From: Streptomyces zhihengii
GTDB taxonomy: Bacteria > Actinomycetota > Actinomycetes > Streptomycetales > Streptomycetaceae
Assembly (NCBI RefSeq): GCF_016919245.1
Contig: NZ_JAFEJA010000001.1
Coordinates: 1,488,001 to 1,552,000 of the forward strand
Length of the DNA stretch: 64,000 nt
Direction of reading: 5' to 3'
Shown here: positions 51,775-60,358 of the stretch, piece by piece
How positions within the stretch are numbered: position 1 is the stretch's first letter
Layout of the letters: each line of letters starts with the position of its first letter
The notes under the pieces: generated by a model
Seen by the model: the letters and a program-made list of their open reading frames with translations, nothing else
The model's database searches: none
What the model was told of the DNA's origin: nothing
Program-made: the position numbers and the translations under genes

Positions 51775-53514
51775 TCAGCGTCCGGGGAGGCGGTCGGCCG
51801 CCGGACCGGGCGGGGCGTCCGCGGGCTGCTCGGGTTCCGGCTCGGAGCGGAAGTTCAGCACGGTGCTGTACACCCCGCCGGCCGGGTTCCGGGCGCTCAC
51901 CTCGATCTCGGTGCCGCCGAACCGGAAGGTGACCTCGACGACGGGGTCCTCGTCCCGTTCTCCGAGCGGACCGGACAGGTCGACGACGACCTCCCCCGTC
52001 CACTGGGCACCCGGGCTGTTGACGGTCTTCAGCCCGGCGTCGGGCGACGAGTAGACCGCCACCAGCAGACGGGTGTCCGCCGCGTCGACGGGCCGCAGGG
52101 CGAGCCGCCACTCCGACCCCACCCGCACCGAGTCCCCGGCCCGGACGAACACCTGCAGGTGGCCCAGCCGGAAGGCCCGGCCGTTCGCGCCCCGCTGGAC
52201 GGGGAGGCCCGCCACCTCGCCGCGGTCGAACAGCTTCCGGGGCAGCGCGACGGCGGCGCCGTACGAGCTGCGGGCCCGGCGCGAGTGGACGATCTCCGGC
52301 CGGCAGGCGTAGTGCACGGCGCCCGCGAGGACCGCGCGGGCCGGGCTGGGCGGGATCACGACGCGCACCCGCTCGCCGAACTCCCGGGTGACGTCCTCCG
52401 TCAGCCGGGACCTGACGTACAGCGACTGCGCGAAGCCGCCCACCACCACGATCCGCAGCGGCTCGCCGGGCTCGCGGTCGGCCAGCAGTGCACGGGCCTG
52501 GGTCACCACCTGGCGCACCAGCGGGTCGACGGTGCCCTCGAAGAGCGTGCGCATCACGTCCGCGGTGAGGACGATCTCGTCGTCGACGCCGTTCTGGCTG
52601 GAGGCGAGCCGCTCCAGGCCGCCGTGCCGGGTGATGGTGTTGCCGGCGGCGAACGAGAGCTGGACGCGCACCGGTTCGTCGGAGTCGACGCGGAAGGACG
52701 TCTTCGCGCCCTCGAACCCGTCGAGCAGCGCCAGCAGTTCGTGCTCGCGCTCCTGGAGCGCGCGGTACGCCTCGGGGCCGATCCGCCGCGCCAACTCCCG
52801 CTCGAAGCGCCGGTTGATGTAGTCGGACCCCTGCTTCCCGCCGACGGGCGTGCCGAGTTCCTCCAGCGTGCCGTCACCGCGGTCCCGGTACCCGGCGATG
52901 TCGACGGTGCCGCCGCCGCAGTCGACGACCAGGGTCGGCACGGTGGCGTCGCCGCCGATACCGGCACCCTGGTCGACCGCGCAGTACACGGCGGCCGCCT
53001 CCGGCTCGGTGACCAGGATCAACCGCTCCCGCCCGGCGGGGAATCCGGCCTCCTCCGCGGCCTGCCGCATCAGATTGCGCTCGGCGTCGTCCCAGATGGC
53101 GGGGACGGTCAGGCACCACCGCACGTCGTCGGGGTGGAAGCCGCCGCCGGTGATCGAGAGCAGGGCCCGGTTGCGCAGCTCCCGCAGATAGGCGGCGACC
53201 AGCGCCTTCGCCTCCTCGGGGGTGCCGCCCTCCTCCGCGTCCGGCTTCAGCCAGGTCTTGAACCCGCTCTCGAAGCGGCCCTTGACCTTGTTGGCGCGGG
53301 CGCGGCGGGCCGCGTAGCCCCATTCCAGGACCCGGCCGTCGTCGTCGAGGAGCAGCGCGGACAGGTTCTTCGGGTAGCTGACCGGCTGGTCCTTCCACTG
53401 GTCGAAGAAGTCGATCCGCCGGTCGGCGGGCTCCTCGCCCTCGTTCACCGCGCACCAGGCGAAGCCCGACCCGTGCGTACCGAAGTCGATCGCGGCCGCC
53501 ACCCGTAACCCCAT
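51775..53514 (-). CDS. Hsp70/HSPA12-like ATPase, with a TTA codon near the start
   Basis: 579 residues from ATG 53514. The actin-like ATPase core is clear: AAAIDFGTHGSGFAWC (phosphate 1), LVVDCGGGTVDIAGY (phosphate 2), EPEAAAVYCAVDQ, and IVVVGGFAQSLYVRSRL (adenosine). The substrate domain is short and beta-rich. It is closer to HSPA12-type Hsp70 than to DnaK. If translation starts at the ATG, codon 3 is TTA (rc 53506-53508), which would make it bldA-dependent; a GTG at 53502 (codon 5) with GGGG upstream would avoid the TTA. First gene of the Hsp70-coiled coil-kinase operon. Confidence 0.85.
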   Translation of the reverse strand: MGLRVAAAIDFGTHGSGFAWCAVNEGEEPADRRIDFFDQWKDQPVSYPKNLSALLLDDDGRVLEWGYAARRARANKVKGRFESGFKTWLKPDAEEGGTPEEAKALVAAYLRELRNRALLSITGGGFHPDDVRWCLTVPAIWDDAERNLMRQAAEEAGFPAGRERLILVTEPEAAAVYCAVDQGAGIGGDATVPTLVVDCGGGTVDIAGYRDRGDGTLEELGTPVGGKQGSDYINRRFERELARRIGPEAYRALQEREHELLALLDGFEGAKTSFRVDSDEPVRVQLSFAAGNTITRHGGLERLASSQNGVDDEIVLTADVMRTLFEGTVDPLVRQVVTQARALLADREPGEPLRIVVVGGFAQSLYVRSRLTEDVTREFGERVRVVIPPSPARAVLAGAVHYACRPEIVHSRRARSSYGAAVALPRKLFDRGEVAGLPVQRGANGRAFRLGHLQVFVRAGDSVRVGSEWRLALRPVDAADTRLLVAVYSSPDAGLKTVNSPGAQWTGEVVVDLSGPLGERDEDPVVEVTFRFGGTEIEVSARNPAGGVYSTVLNFRSEPEPEQPADAPPGPAADRLPGR

Positions 53515-53756
53515 GCCGCACGCCCCGTCCCTGCCCGTCCCGCACTCCCTGACCATCTGTCATCCAAGCGCCTGCGGGGCGCCGGGACCAGCGCATTGGA
53601 CAATTGCGGCAGACCAATTCCGCTCCGGGACGCGTCCGGCGGCGGGACGGGCCGCCTGACGGGACTTTGGCGGCTTTCTTATGGCTTCTTGAAGAAGAGC
53701 CCGTGAGCACCCGCAGGGGCGGCGGCCGGGCTTACGCTCAGGACAACCCCCCACGG

Positions 53757-53788
53757 ATCCCGGCGGGCGCCGAGGCGCCTGCCGGGAT
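53757..53788 (+). promoter_or_regulatory. Leader hairpin upstream of the CAP-domain gene
   Basis: ATCCCGGC-G-GGCGCC-GA-GGCGCC-T-GCCGGGAT, two paired blocks of 8 and 6 bp with one mismatch, 36 bp before the ATG at 53824. TACGCT (53733-53738) upstream could be the -10. It may be an mRNA structural control element; it does not match a ydaO-type riboswitch. Confidence 0.45.
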
Positions 53789-53823
53789 TGTGCGTGACCG
53801 ACTACCACCGAGGTGCCGTACGC

Positions 53824-54702
53824 ATGAGTTCCCACCGGGCCGGCAGACGGTCCCGATCCCGTTCGCACGCCCGCCCCAAGGGCGGGCTGGCCCGTAACGC
53901 CGTGCTGACGCTCGGCGCGTTCACGGTCGCGGCGGGCGTCGGTGCCACCGTCCTCACGGACGGCCGGGGGGACGGGGCGGCCGACGGTGTCGCCGCGGGC
54001 GCCCCCGACGTCACCACGGCGACGGGCCCGCAGGGCGGGGCCGTGCCGCGCCCCGCGGACACGCCCGCGGCGAGCGCGAGCCCGTCCCGGTCGCCGCTGC
54101 CCGGCGCGACGCTCTCCCCGCAGCCGGACCGCTCCGCTTCGGAGGCGGCGCGCAAGGAGGCGGCCCGGGCGGCGGAGGCGAAGGCCGCGGCGAAGAAGAA
54201 GGCGTCGGCGAGCCCGACCCGTGCTCCGGCGACGACGGGCTCCGGCGGCGGATCCCAGGGCGGCGGGGACTCGTCCGGCTCCGGTTCGAACTCCGGCGGC
54301 GGCTCGGACACGACGCCGGACGGCGTCGAGGCGCAGGTGCTGGCGCTGGTGAACAAGGAGCGCGCGGCGGCCGGCTGCGGCCCGGTGACGGCCAACGCGA
54401 AGCTCACGAAGGCGGCCGACGACTACAGCGACGTGATGGCCGCGTCCGGCGTCATGTCCCACACCGGGCCGGACGGTTCGACGATGACCAGCCGGGTCGA
54501 GGCCGCCGGGTACGCGTGGTCCACGCTGGGCGAGAACATAGCCCGCGGGCAGGCGGACGCCGAGGCCGTGATGGACGCCTGGATGAACAGCCCCGGCCAC
54601 CGGGCCAACATCCTCAACTGCTCCTTCGACGAGCTGGGCGTCGGCGTACACATGGGCGACGGCGGCCCCTGGTGGACCCAGAACTTCGGCGCCGGGCGCT
54701 GA
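53824..54702 (+). CDS. Secreted CAP/SCP-domain protein
   Basis: 292 residues. A basic N-terminus (SSHRAGRRSRSRSHARPKGG) and one hydrophobic segment (NAVLTLGAFTVAAGVGATVL) act as signal or anchor. A long low-complexity Ala/Lys/Ser/Gly linker (about 45-170) leads to the CAP domain: VLALVNKERAAAGCGPVTANAKLTKAADDYSDVMAASGVMSHTGPDGSTM, WSTLGENIARGQADAEAVMDAWMNSPGHRANILNCSFDELGVGV, and GPWWTQNFG. The His/Glu pairs of the CAP cavity are kept. Streptomycetes secrete several; function in the cell wall or against other organisms is uncertain. Confidence 0.9.
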   Translation: MSSHRAGRRSRSRSHARPKGGLARNAVLTLGAFTVAAGVGATVLTDGRGDGAADGVAAGAPDVTTATGPQGGAVPRPADTPAASASPSRSPLPGATLSPQPDRSASEAARKEAARAAEAKAAAKKKASASPTRAPATTGSGGGSQGGGDSSGSGSNSGGGSDTTPDGVEAQVLALVNKERAAAGCGPVTANAKLTKAADDYSDVMAASGVMSHTGPDGSTMTSRVEAAGYAWSTLGENIARGQADAEAVMDAWMNSPGHRANILNCSFDELGVGVHMGDGGPWWTQNFGAGR

Positions 54703-54722
54703 CCTCCCCGGCCCCGAGGGGG

Positions 54723-54750
54723 GAGGTGTCCGGCCCCGGCCGGACACCTC
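54723..54750 (+). terminator. 13-bp-arm hairpin after the CAP gene
   Basis: GAGGTGTCCGGCC-CC-GGCCGGACACCTC, 20 nt after the stop. Confidence 0.85.
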
Positions 54751-54816
54751 GTATCCCACCGACGGCACGCCCCTGACCGGCGGGCGCCACCACCGGCTCC
54801 GTGACATCGTGGCGCC

Positions 54817-55389
54817 ATGACCATCGAGGTACGCCCGGCATCGGTCTTCGCGGACGTCCGCGCGGTGCTCGGCCCCAAGTCGCCGACGGCGAACGTCTGC
54901 TGGTGCCTGAGCTACCGGATCCCCTCGCGGCTCAACCAGGAGCTCCGCGGGCCGGCGCGCGGCGAGTACACGGCCGGTCTCTGCCGGGCGGACCCGCCGC
55001 CCGGGGTCCTCGCCTACGACGGCGACGTGCCGGTCGGCTGGGCGGCCGTGGCCCCGCGCTCGGAGACGACGTTCGCGCGCAACCGCAAGATCCCTCACGT
55101 CGACGACCTGCCGGTCTGGTCGCTGTGGTGCGTCCGGGTCCGCCCCGGACACCGCAAGTCCGGCATCTCCCACCATCTCATCGCCGGCGCCGTCGCATTC
55201 GCCCGCGCCCACGGCGCCCCGGCGGTCGAGGCGTACCCGCTCGACAACGGCGGTGCCCGGGTCGACCTGACCATGGCCTACGCCGGTCTCCGCGCGAACT
55301 TCGAACGCGCCGGATTCACCCACGCCGCCGACACCACCTCCGTCCTCGCCGGCCATCCCCGCGTGCTGATGCGGCTCGACCTGCGGTGA
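54817..55389 (+). CDS. GNAT-family N-acetyltransferase
   Basis: 190 residues. VGWAAVAPRSE (beta-4), LWCVRVRPGHRKSGISHHLIAGAVAFARAHGA contains the acetyl-CoA motif in the form RPGHRKSGIS, followed by VEAYPLDNGG and LRANFERAGFTHAADT. An early NVCWCLSYRIPSRLNQELRG is also seen in the related 'EamA-independent' GNATs of streptomycetes. Substrate unknown. Monocistronic between the CAP gene terminator and a repeat region. Confidence 0.85.
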   Translation: MTIEVRPASVFADVRAVLGPKSPTANVCWCLSYRIPSRLNQELRGPARGEYTAGLCRADPPPGVLAYDGDVPVGWAAVAPRSETTFARNRKIPHVDDLPVWSLWCVRVRPGHRKSGISHHLIAGAVAFARAHGAPAVEAYPLDNGGARVDLTMAYAGLRANFERAGFTHAADTTSVLAGHPRVLMRLDLR

Positions 55390-55820
55390 GGGGGCGGGGG
55401 CGGGCCAGGCCCGCCCCCGGATGACGCGGAGCCGGGGCCGGGGAGCGGCCCTGCCGGACCGGCGGAGGCGGACGACGCGGGGCGGGAGGCCGGGGCGACG
55501 GCCCCGCGGCGCGGGCGGAGGCGGGGCCGCGAGGCCGGGGCAAGGCCCTGCCGGACCGGCGATGGCGGAGGCGGACGACGCGGGGCCCGGGAACGGCCCT
55601 GCGGCAACGGCGGACGCGAGGCCGGGAGGCCCCGGCGAGGCCCTGCCGGACCGGCGGACGCGGATGACGCAAGGCGGGAGGCCGGGGCGACGGCCCCGCG
55701 GCGCGGGCGGACGCGAGGCCGGGAGGCCCGGGCGAGGCCCTGCCGGACCGGCGGACGCGGGGCCGGGCCGGCGGCCCCGTGGCGCGGGCGGACGCGAGGC
55801 CGCGAGGCCGGGGCCGGGTG
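55390..55820. repeat. Four-copy 95-97-bp tandem repeat region (non-coding)
   Basis: GGCCCTGCCGGACCGGCG recurs at 55447, 55544, 55639 and 55736 (spacings 97, 95, 97), each followed by similar blocks such as GACGCGAGGCCGGGAGGC and CGACGGCCCCGCGGCGCGGG. All six frames are open because of composition, and I see no start, ribosome site or balanced protein. Confidence 0.85.
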
Positions 55821-56219
55821 CTAGCGGATGAAGCGGGGCAGCCACCTGGCCTGGTAGCCGGGGTGGCCCGCGTAGTCGGCCGCGAGCTGGCGGACGGCGA
55901 AGCCGAGGCCGACCGCGCGGCCGGAGTCGAAGTCGTCGGCGGGGCGGTCGGTGTCCCGGTGGGCGATCTCGCGGTACTCGTCCAGCAGCACACGGCTGGT
56001 CTCGATCCGGGCCAGCACCCGGGCGGGATCGTGCAGGGCGATGTGGCGGTCGAAGCCGGCGCCGCGCACGGTGAACGCCACTCCGGAGGTCCGGTCGCAC
56101 ACCTCCCCGGGCCGGTCGGCCGGGCATCTCCAGTTCTGGCCGCCGGCCTCGCGCGCGATCTGTTCCTCCTCGGCGAGCCGCGCCTCGATGAAGGACACCA
56201 TGTCTGCGTTGGCGGCCAT
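55821..56219 (-). CDS. DUF6221-like small protein
   Basis: 132 residues from ATG 56219. MVSFIEARLAEEEQIAREAGG, WRCPADRPGEVCD and FDRHIALHDPARVLARIETSRVLLDEYREIA are the pattern of a family common in streptomycetes and their phages and mobile elements (DUF6221). C-terminus QLAADYAGHPGYQARWLPRFIR. Function unknown; no mobile-element genes are beside it. Confidence 0.8.
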   Translation of the reverse strand: MAANADMVSFIEARLAEEEQIAREAGGQNWRCPADRPGEVCDRTSGVAFTVRGAGFDRHIALHDPARVLARIETSRVLLDEYREIAHRDTDRPADDFDSGRAVGLGFAVRQLAADYAGHPGYQARWLPRFIR

Positions 56220-56424
56220 GCGAGATCGCACCCCTTCCCTGACGTGCTCGTCGGACTGCGGGACATTCTGGAGGACCGGACGCCCCGTGATCCACCCGGG
56301 TCACCCGTGCGGGCCGTGGTCGAAACGGCGAACGCCCGTCACCGTGCTGTGAAGATGCCGCGGGACGCTGATGGCGGGGCCGGCGCACGGAGCGCCGGAC
56401 GCATCTCATCCGGGGGAACACACC

Positions 56425-57084
56425 ATGCGCACCGTACACAGAGCCGCCGCCGTCCTCGCCGCCGTCACCGCCCTCGCCCTGACCGCCGCCTGCGGGCCCG
56501 CGGAGGACGACGGGGCCGCGGGAGCCGGGAAGCCCACGCCCGCCGGCTCCGCGGCCCCCTCGGCGACCGCCTCGCCGTCGGCGACCGCGTCACCGTCGGC
56601 ACCGGCACCGGCATCGCCCTCGGCATCGGCATCGGAGGACGGGGCAGGCGGCGACGGCCCGGGGGACGACGTCTTCCCGTGCGGAACGGCCGTGCTGACG
56701 TTCACCGCGACGCTCGCGGAGCCCACGACCGGCAGCTATCTGCTGAAGGTCACCAACAAGGGGTCCCGCCCCTGCCGGGCGCTCGGCCACCCCGTGGTGA
56801 CCTTCGGCGACCTGGACGGGGCGGCGACCGAGCGGGGCGAGGCGCCCGGCATCGAGGACGCGCTGCTGCTCGCGCCGGGCGCGACCGCCTACGCCGGCCT
56901 CATGGGCGGTCCCGACGACGGCGGCCCCGGCACGACCGTCGGCTCGATCGCGATGACCATGGAGACGGACTCCGACCTGGAGCAGACGCCCCTCGGCGCG
57001 CCGACGCCCGGTCTCCATGTCTCGCCCGACACCAACTCCGTGACCCCGTGGGTGGACAACGCGGAGGACGCGCTGAGCCTGTAG
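56425..57084 (+). CDS. DUF4232-type lipoprotein
   Basis: 219 residues. Lipobox ALTAACGP (Cys23). An Ala/Ser/Pro/Thr linker of about 50 residues leads to a beta-rich domain: LTFTATLAEPTTGSYLLKVTNKGSRPCRALGHPVVTF, GATAYAGLMGG, SIAMTMETDSDL and SPDTNSVTPWVDNAEDA, similar to DUF4232 lipoproteins of actinobacteria. It converges on the histidine kinase gene, 13 bp between stops. Confidence 0.82.
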   Translation: MRTVHRAAAVLAAVTALALTAACGPAEDDGAAGAGKPTPAGSAAPSATASPSATASPSAPAPASPSASASEDGAGGDGPGDDVFPCGTAVLTFTATLAEPTTGSYLLKVTNKGSRPCRALGHPVVTFGDLDGAATERGEAPGIEDALLLAPGATAYAGLMGGPDDGGPGTTVGSIAMTMETDSDLEQTPLGAPTPGLHVSPDTNSVTPWVDNAEDALSL

Positions 57085-57097
57085 CGCGCCCGGCAGG

Positions 57098-58393
57098 TCA
57101 GGCGTCGGCGAGGGCGAAGGAGACCTGCACCCGCGCCCCGCCCAGCGGGGAGCGGGTGATCCGCAGGTCGCCGTCGCAGGCGCGGGCCGCGCGGGCCACG
57201 ATGTCCAGGCCGAGGCCGGTGCCCCCGGCGCTGACACCCCGGGTGAGGGCCGCCTCGGGGTCGTCGACGCCGGGCCCCGCGTCGTCGACGGTCAGCACCG
57301 CGTGGCCGCCGGTCCGCTCCACCCGCACGGTGAACGCGGCGCCCTGCGGGGTGTGCCGGAAGACGTTGCCGATCAGGGCGTCGACGACGGCGGCCAGGTC
57401 GTCGTCGCCGAAGCGCACCGGGGCGGGGCGCGGGGTGAACGACCGCTCGCAGACCCGGTCCTGCTGTCCCGCGAGCACCGACCAGAAGTCCAGCCGCAGC
57501 GCGACCACCTCCGTCAGCTCGGCGGTCCGAGAAGCCGCGGCGGCGCCCGGCGGGTGCGCCGCGAGCGGGGTACGGGCGGCGGCGATGATGGAGTCCAGCT
57601 CGCTCTCCAGCTGGGCGACGGCGGCGCTGATGCGCCGGGCGCCGGGGGTCCCGCTCAGCAGGTCCGCCTCCAGGTAGAGCGCGGTGAGCGGGGTGCGCAG
57701 CCGGTGCGAGAGGTCGGCGACCATCTCGCGCTCGACGGCCAGCAGTTCGGCGACCCGGTCGGCCATGGTGTTGAACGCGAGGCCGGCCTCCTGGAGTTCC
57801 GGCGGCCCGTCCGGCTCCACCCGTACGTCGAGGTCGCCCGAGCCGAGCGCCAGGGAGGCGCTCTTGAGCCCGCGCGAGGAGCGGACCACCCGGGCGCCGA
57901 GGCGGTCGGCCACCAGCACCGAGCCGGCGACCAGGCCCACCGCGAGCAGCGACATCACGCCCCAGGAAGCCCAGACGCCCCGGGTGAGGTCCGCGCCCGG
58001 CACGAACGCCTCCACGACGGCGACCCGGTCCTTCGGGAGCACCACGGGCTGGAGGTGCACCCAGCCCTCCGGGGTGTCGGCGGAGAGCGTCTCGCGGCGG
58101 CGGACCGCCCGGTCCAGGGCCTCTGGGGGCGCGTGGGTGGTGCCGACGAAGGAGCCGTCGGGCAGCCGCACGGCGAGCCGGTCACGCCCGCCGAGCTCGG
58201 CGACGGCCTGCTGGACGTCGGCCCGGTCCGTGGTCAGGGCCAGCACCGGCGACAGGGCGCCGGCGCGCTGTTCGGCTGCGGTGGTGACCCGGTCGCGGGC
58301 CTGCTCGCGCACGAGGAGGGCGAGCGGGATGAGGAAGGAGAGCGCCACCATCGACGTCACGGCCAGGGCGATGCCCGCGAGCGCCCGCCTCAT
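57098..58393 (-). CDS. Sensor histidine kinase (OmpR-type system)
   Basis: 431 residues. Two membrane helices (about 5-28 and 143-165) frame an extracytoplasmic domain of about 110 residues. HAMP follows, then the H box VADLSHRLRTPLTALY with His230, the N box around ALIGNVFRHT, and G box VDDAGPGVDD and GGTGLGLDIVARAARA. The start ATG overlaps the response-regulator stop by 4 bp, so they are translationally coupled. Signal unknown. Confidence 0.93.
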   Translation of the reverse strand: MRRALAGIALAVTSMVALSFLIPLALLVREQARDRVTTAAEQRAGALSPVLALTTDRADVQQAVAELGGRDRLAVRLPDGSFVGTTHAPPEALDRAVRRRETLSADTPEGWVHLQPVVLPKDRVAVVEAFVPGADLTRGVWASWGVMSLLAVGLVAGSVLVADRLGARVVRSSRGLKSASLALGSGDLDVRVEPDGPPELQEAGLAFNTMADRVAELLAVEREMVADLSHRLRTPLTALYLEADLLSGTPGARRISAAVAQLESELDSIIAAARTPLAAHPPGAAAASRTAELTEVVALRLDFWSVLAGQQDRVCERSFTPRPAPVRFGDDDLAAVVDALIGNVFRHTPQGAAFTVRVERTGGHAVLTVDDAGPGVDDPEAALTRGVSAGGTGLGLDIVARAARACDGDLRITRSPLGGARVQVSFALADA

Positions 58394-59079
58394 GGCGCGG
58401 TGACCAGTTTGATGCCGATACCGCGCACTGTGTGCAGATACCGGGGGTCCGACGGCTTCTCGCCCAGTTTGCGGCGCAGCGCGGAGAGATGGACGTCGAC
58501 GGTCTGGTCCTCCACGTAGGGCTGCTGCCACACGTCGGCGAGGATCCGCTTGCGCGACATCACCTGGTCCGCGTTGGCGGCGAGATAGGCGAGGAGGTCG
58601 AACTCCCTCCGGGTGAGGGTGAGTTCGCGTTCTCCGAGGTGCGCGGTGCGGGCCAGCGGGTCGATCCGCAGTTCGCCGACCTGCACCACCTGCCGGCGGT
58701 CGCGGTCGGCCCCCGCGGGGACGGAGCGGCGCAGCACCGCCGCGATGCGGGCGGCGAGCTGGCCGCCGGAGAACGGTTTGACCATGTAGTCGTCGGCACC
58801 CGCGTTGAGCAGCCGGATGATCTCGGTGTCCTCGTCCCGGGCGGTGGCGACCAGCACCGGGACGCGGGATATGCCCCGGATCATCCGGAGCACGTCGAGC
58901 CCGTCCAGATCGGGCAGCCCGAGGTCCAGGACCACGATGTCCGGCGGGTCCTGGGTGACCTCGCGCAGCGCCTCGAAGCCCTGGTGGGTGGTCCTGACCG
59001 CGTAGCCCTGCCCGGTCAGCACCTCGATCAGGGCCGCGCGGATCACGGGGTCGTCCTCGACGACAAGTACGGAGGCCAT
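58390..59079 (-). CDS. OmpR/PhoB-family response regulator
   Basis: 229 residues. Receiver domain with the acidic pair Glu8-Asp9-Asp10, phospho-acceptor Asp52 (VVLDLGLPDLDG) and Lys in YMVKPFSGG, then the winged helix (LTRREFDLLAYLAANADQVMSRKRILADVWQQPYVEDQTVDVHLSALRRKLG). No ribosome site precedes the ATG and TAACGT sits 8 nt upstream, so the operon is probably leaderless. It shares a 36-bp divergent intergenic region with the 59116 gene, a likely target. Confidence 0.94.
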   Translation of the reverse strand: MASVLVVEDDPVIRAALIEVLTGQGYAVRTTHQGFEALREVTQDPPDIVVLDLGLPDLDGLDVLRMIRGISRVPVLVATARDEDTEIIRLLNAGADDYMVKPFSGGQLAARIAAVLRRSVPAGADRDRRQVVQVGELRIDPLARTAHLGERELTLTRREFDLLAYLAANADQVMSRKRILADVWQQPYVEDQTVDVHLSALRRKLGEKPSDPRYLHTVRGIGIKLVTAP

Positions 59080-59115
59080 GAGCAGGCACGTTAGCCGGTC
59101 GGTCACTATGGTGTC

Positions 59116-59703
59116 GTGTCCCGCCTACCGCGCTACCTGCTGATCTGGCTGTCGTGCACGGCGGCCAGTGTCACGGCCGTCATGCTGACCGTCCACTTCG
59201 TGGTGGGTTCGACCCGGCCGACGGCGCCGGTCGCCCGGTCCGCGCCGGACGGCTTCGACGCCTCCCCCGCGGCCTCGGTCTCCCCGTCGCCCCCGCCGTC
59301 CCGGAAGCCGAGCCCCACACCGCCGTCGCGCAAGCCCGGCCCGGCGCCCACCCGGACGACGGCGGAGCCCCGGCCGAGCCCCTCCCCCACCCCGCGCACG
59401 AGCACCCCCGCACCGCCTCCGCCGACCCAGGGGGCCGGCGCCGACGGGGCGGAGGCGGGCTGCGCGGAGGGCGGCTCCGGGGTGCACACCATCGACTCCG
59501 AGGGCGGCAAGGCGACGGTGCGGTTCGGCAGCGGCGGGGTGTGCCTGATCTCGGCCGTCCCCAGCCAGGGCTTCACCGCGAGTACGCGGCAGAGCGCCCC
59601 GCAGGCGCTGACGGTGACCTTCGCCGCCGACCGCCACCGCTCGGAGATCACCGCGTCGACCGAACCGTCCGACCGGGCAAGCGTGCGCGAGACCTCGTTC
59701 TGA
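59116..59703 (+). CDS. Secreted or anchored protein with Pro-rich linker, divergent from the two-component system
   Basis: 195 residues from GTG 59116, possibly leaderless (CACTAT 6 nt upstream). An N-terminal hydrophobic segment (YLLIWLSCTAASVTAVMLTVHFVV) is followed by a Pro/Ser/Thr/Lys linker (about 45-115) and a small C-terminal domain with two Cys (GCAEGGSG and GGVCLISAV), VHTIDSEGGKATVRFGSGG. Its position, facing the regulator gene across 36 bp, suggests that the two-component system controls it or senses through it. Confidence 0.75.
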   Translation: MSRLPRYLLIWLSCTAASVTAVMLTVHFVVGSTRPTAPVARSAPDGFDASPAASVSPSPPPSRKPSPTPPSRKPGPAPTRTTAEPRPSPSPTPRTSTPAPPPPTQGAGADGAEAGCAEGGSGVHTIDSEGGKATVRFGSGGVCLISAVPSQGFTASTRQSAPQALTVTFAADRHRSEITASTEPSDRASVRETSF

Positions 59704-59776
59704 TCCCGGCCCGTTCCGGACCGGCCCGTCCGGGGCGCGGCCTCCGCCGCAGCGCGCCCGCCTGCCGCCGTCACCG

Positions 59777-60310
59777 TCAGGAGGGCGGGGGCAGGACGCG
59801 CCACTGGCCGCTGTGGCCGGGCGCGAGGGCCATGTCGTCGCGGACGGCCGCGTAGTAGTCCCGGCGCGCCTCGCGCTGGCGCGCCAGCAGCGCCTGCCAC
59901 GCCTGCGGGTCCCGCCGGCCCTCGCGCAGGAAGCCCTCCATCTCCAGCACCACCTCCACCCAGGCACGGGCGCCGTCGACGGCCTCCCGGGAGCCCAGCA
60001 TCAGCAGCGCCTCCCCCGACGGATCCCGCCCGTCGCTCGCCGCGGCGAGCAGCGGCGCCGCCTCCTCGGGGCTCAGCGGATGCGGATGCGGATCGTTCCC
60101 CAGGTGCGCGGCGACCCGGTAGTTGAGCGTGACGCTCTTCTTCAGCGACCGCGCGTAGTCGGCGTACACCTCCAGCCGCCGCTCCTCCCACCGCGCCGCC
60201 CGCTCCCGCCTGAACCGCGCGCGGTCACTGCGCATGATCGCCGTGTAGGAACCGAGAGCGCCGATCACGACGCCTATCAGCGCGGGGAGTTGCTGTATGA
60301 AGGCGGACAT
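59777..60310 (-). CDS. Membrane-anchored hypothetical protein
   Basis: 177 residues. One N-terminal helix (LPALIGVVIGALGSYTAIM), then an Arg/Glu-rich cytosolic region with heptad character (RSDRARFRRERAARWEERRLEVYADYARSLKKSVTLNYRVAAHLG), WVEVVLEMEGFLREGRRDP and RQREARRDYYAAVRDDM. Similar proteins are common and uncharacterised in streptomycetes. Confidence 0.75.
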   Translation of the reverse strand: MSAFIQQLPALIGVVIGALGSYTAIMRSDRARFRRERAARWEERRLEVYADYARSLKKSVTLNYRVAAHLGNDPHPHPLSPEEAAPLLAAASDGRDPSGEALLMLGSREAVDGARAWVEVVLEMEGFLREGRRDPQAWQALLARQREARRDYYAAVRDDMALAPGHSGQWRVLPPPS

Positions 60311-60358
60311 GCGGTCACGGTAGCGGGGTGCGGGCCGGGCGGGTGGCGGGAGCGGGGG

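Noticed and set aside
53680..53823. Possible ydaO (c-di-AMP) riboswitch before the CAP gene
   Set aside because: I cannot find the conserved core of that riboswitch; only a simple hairpin is present.
55390..56266. Long overlapping frames in the 95-bp repeat region
   Set aside because: All frames are open because of GC repeats; products are Pro/Arg/Gly-only.
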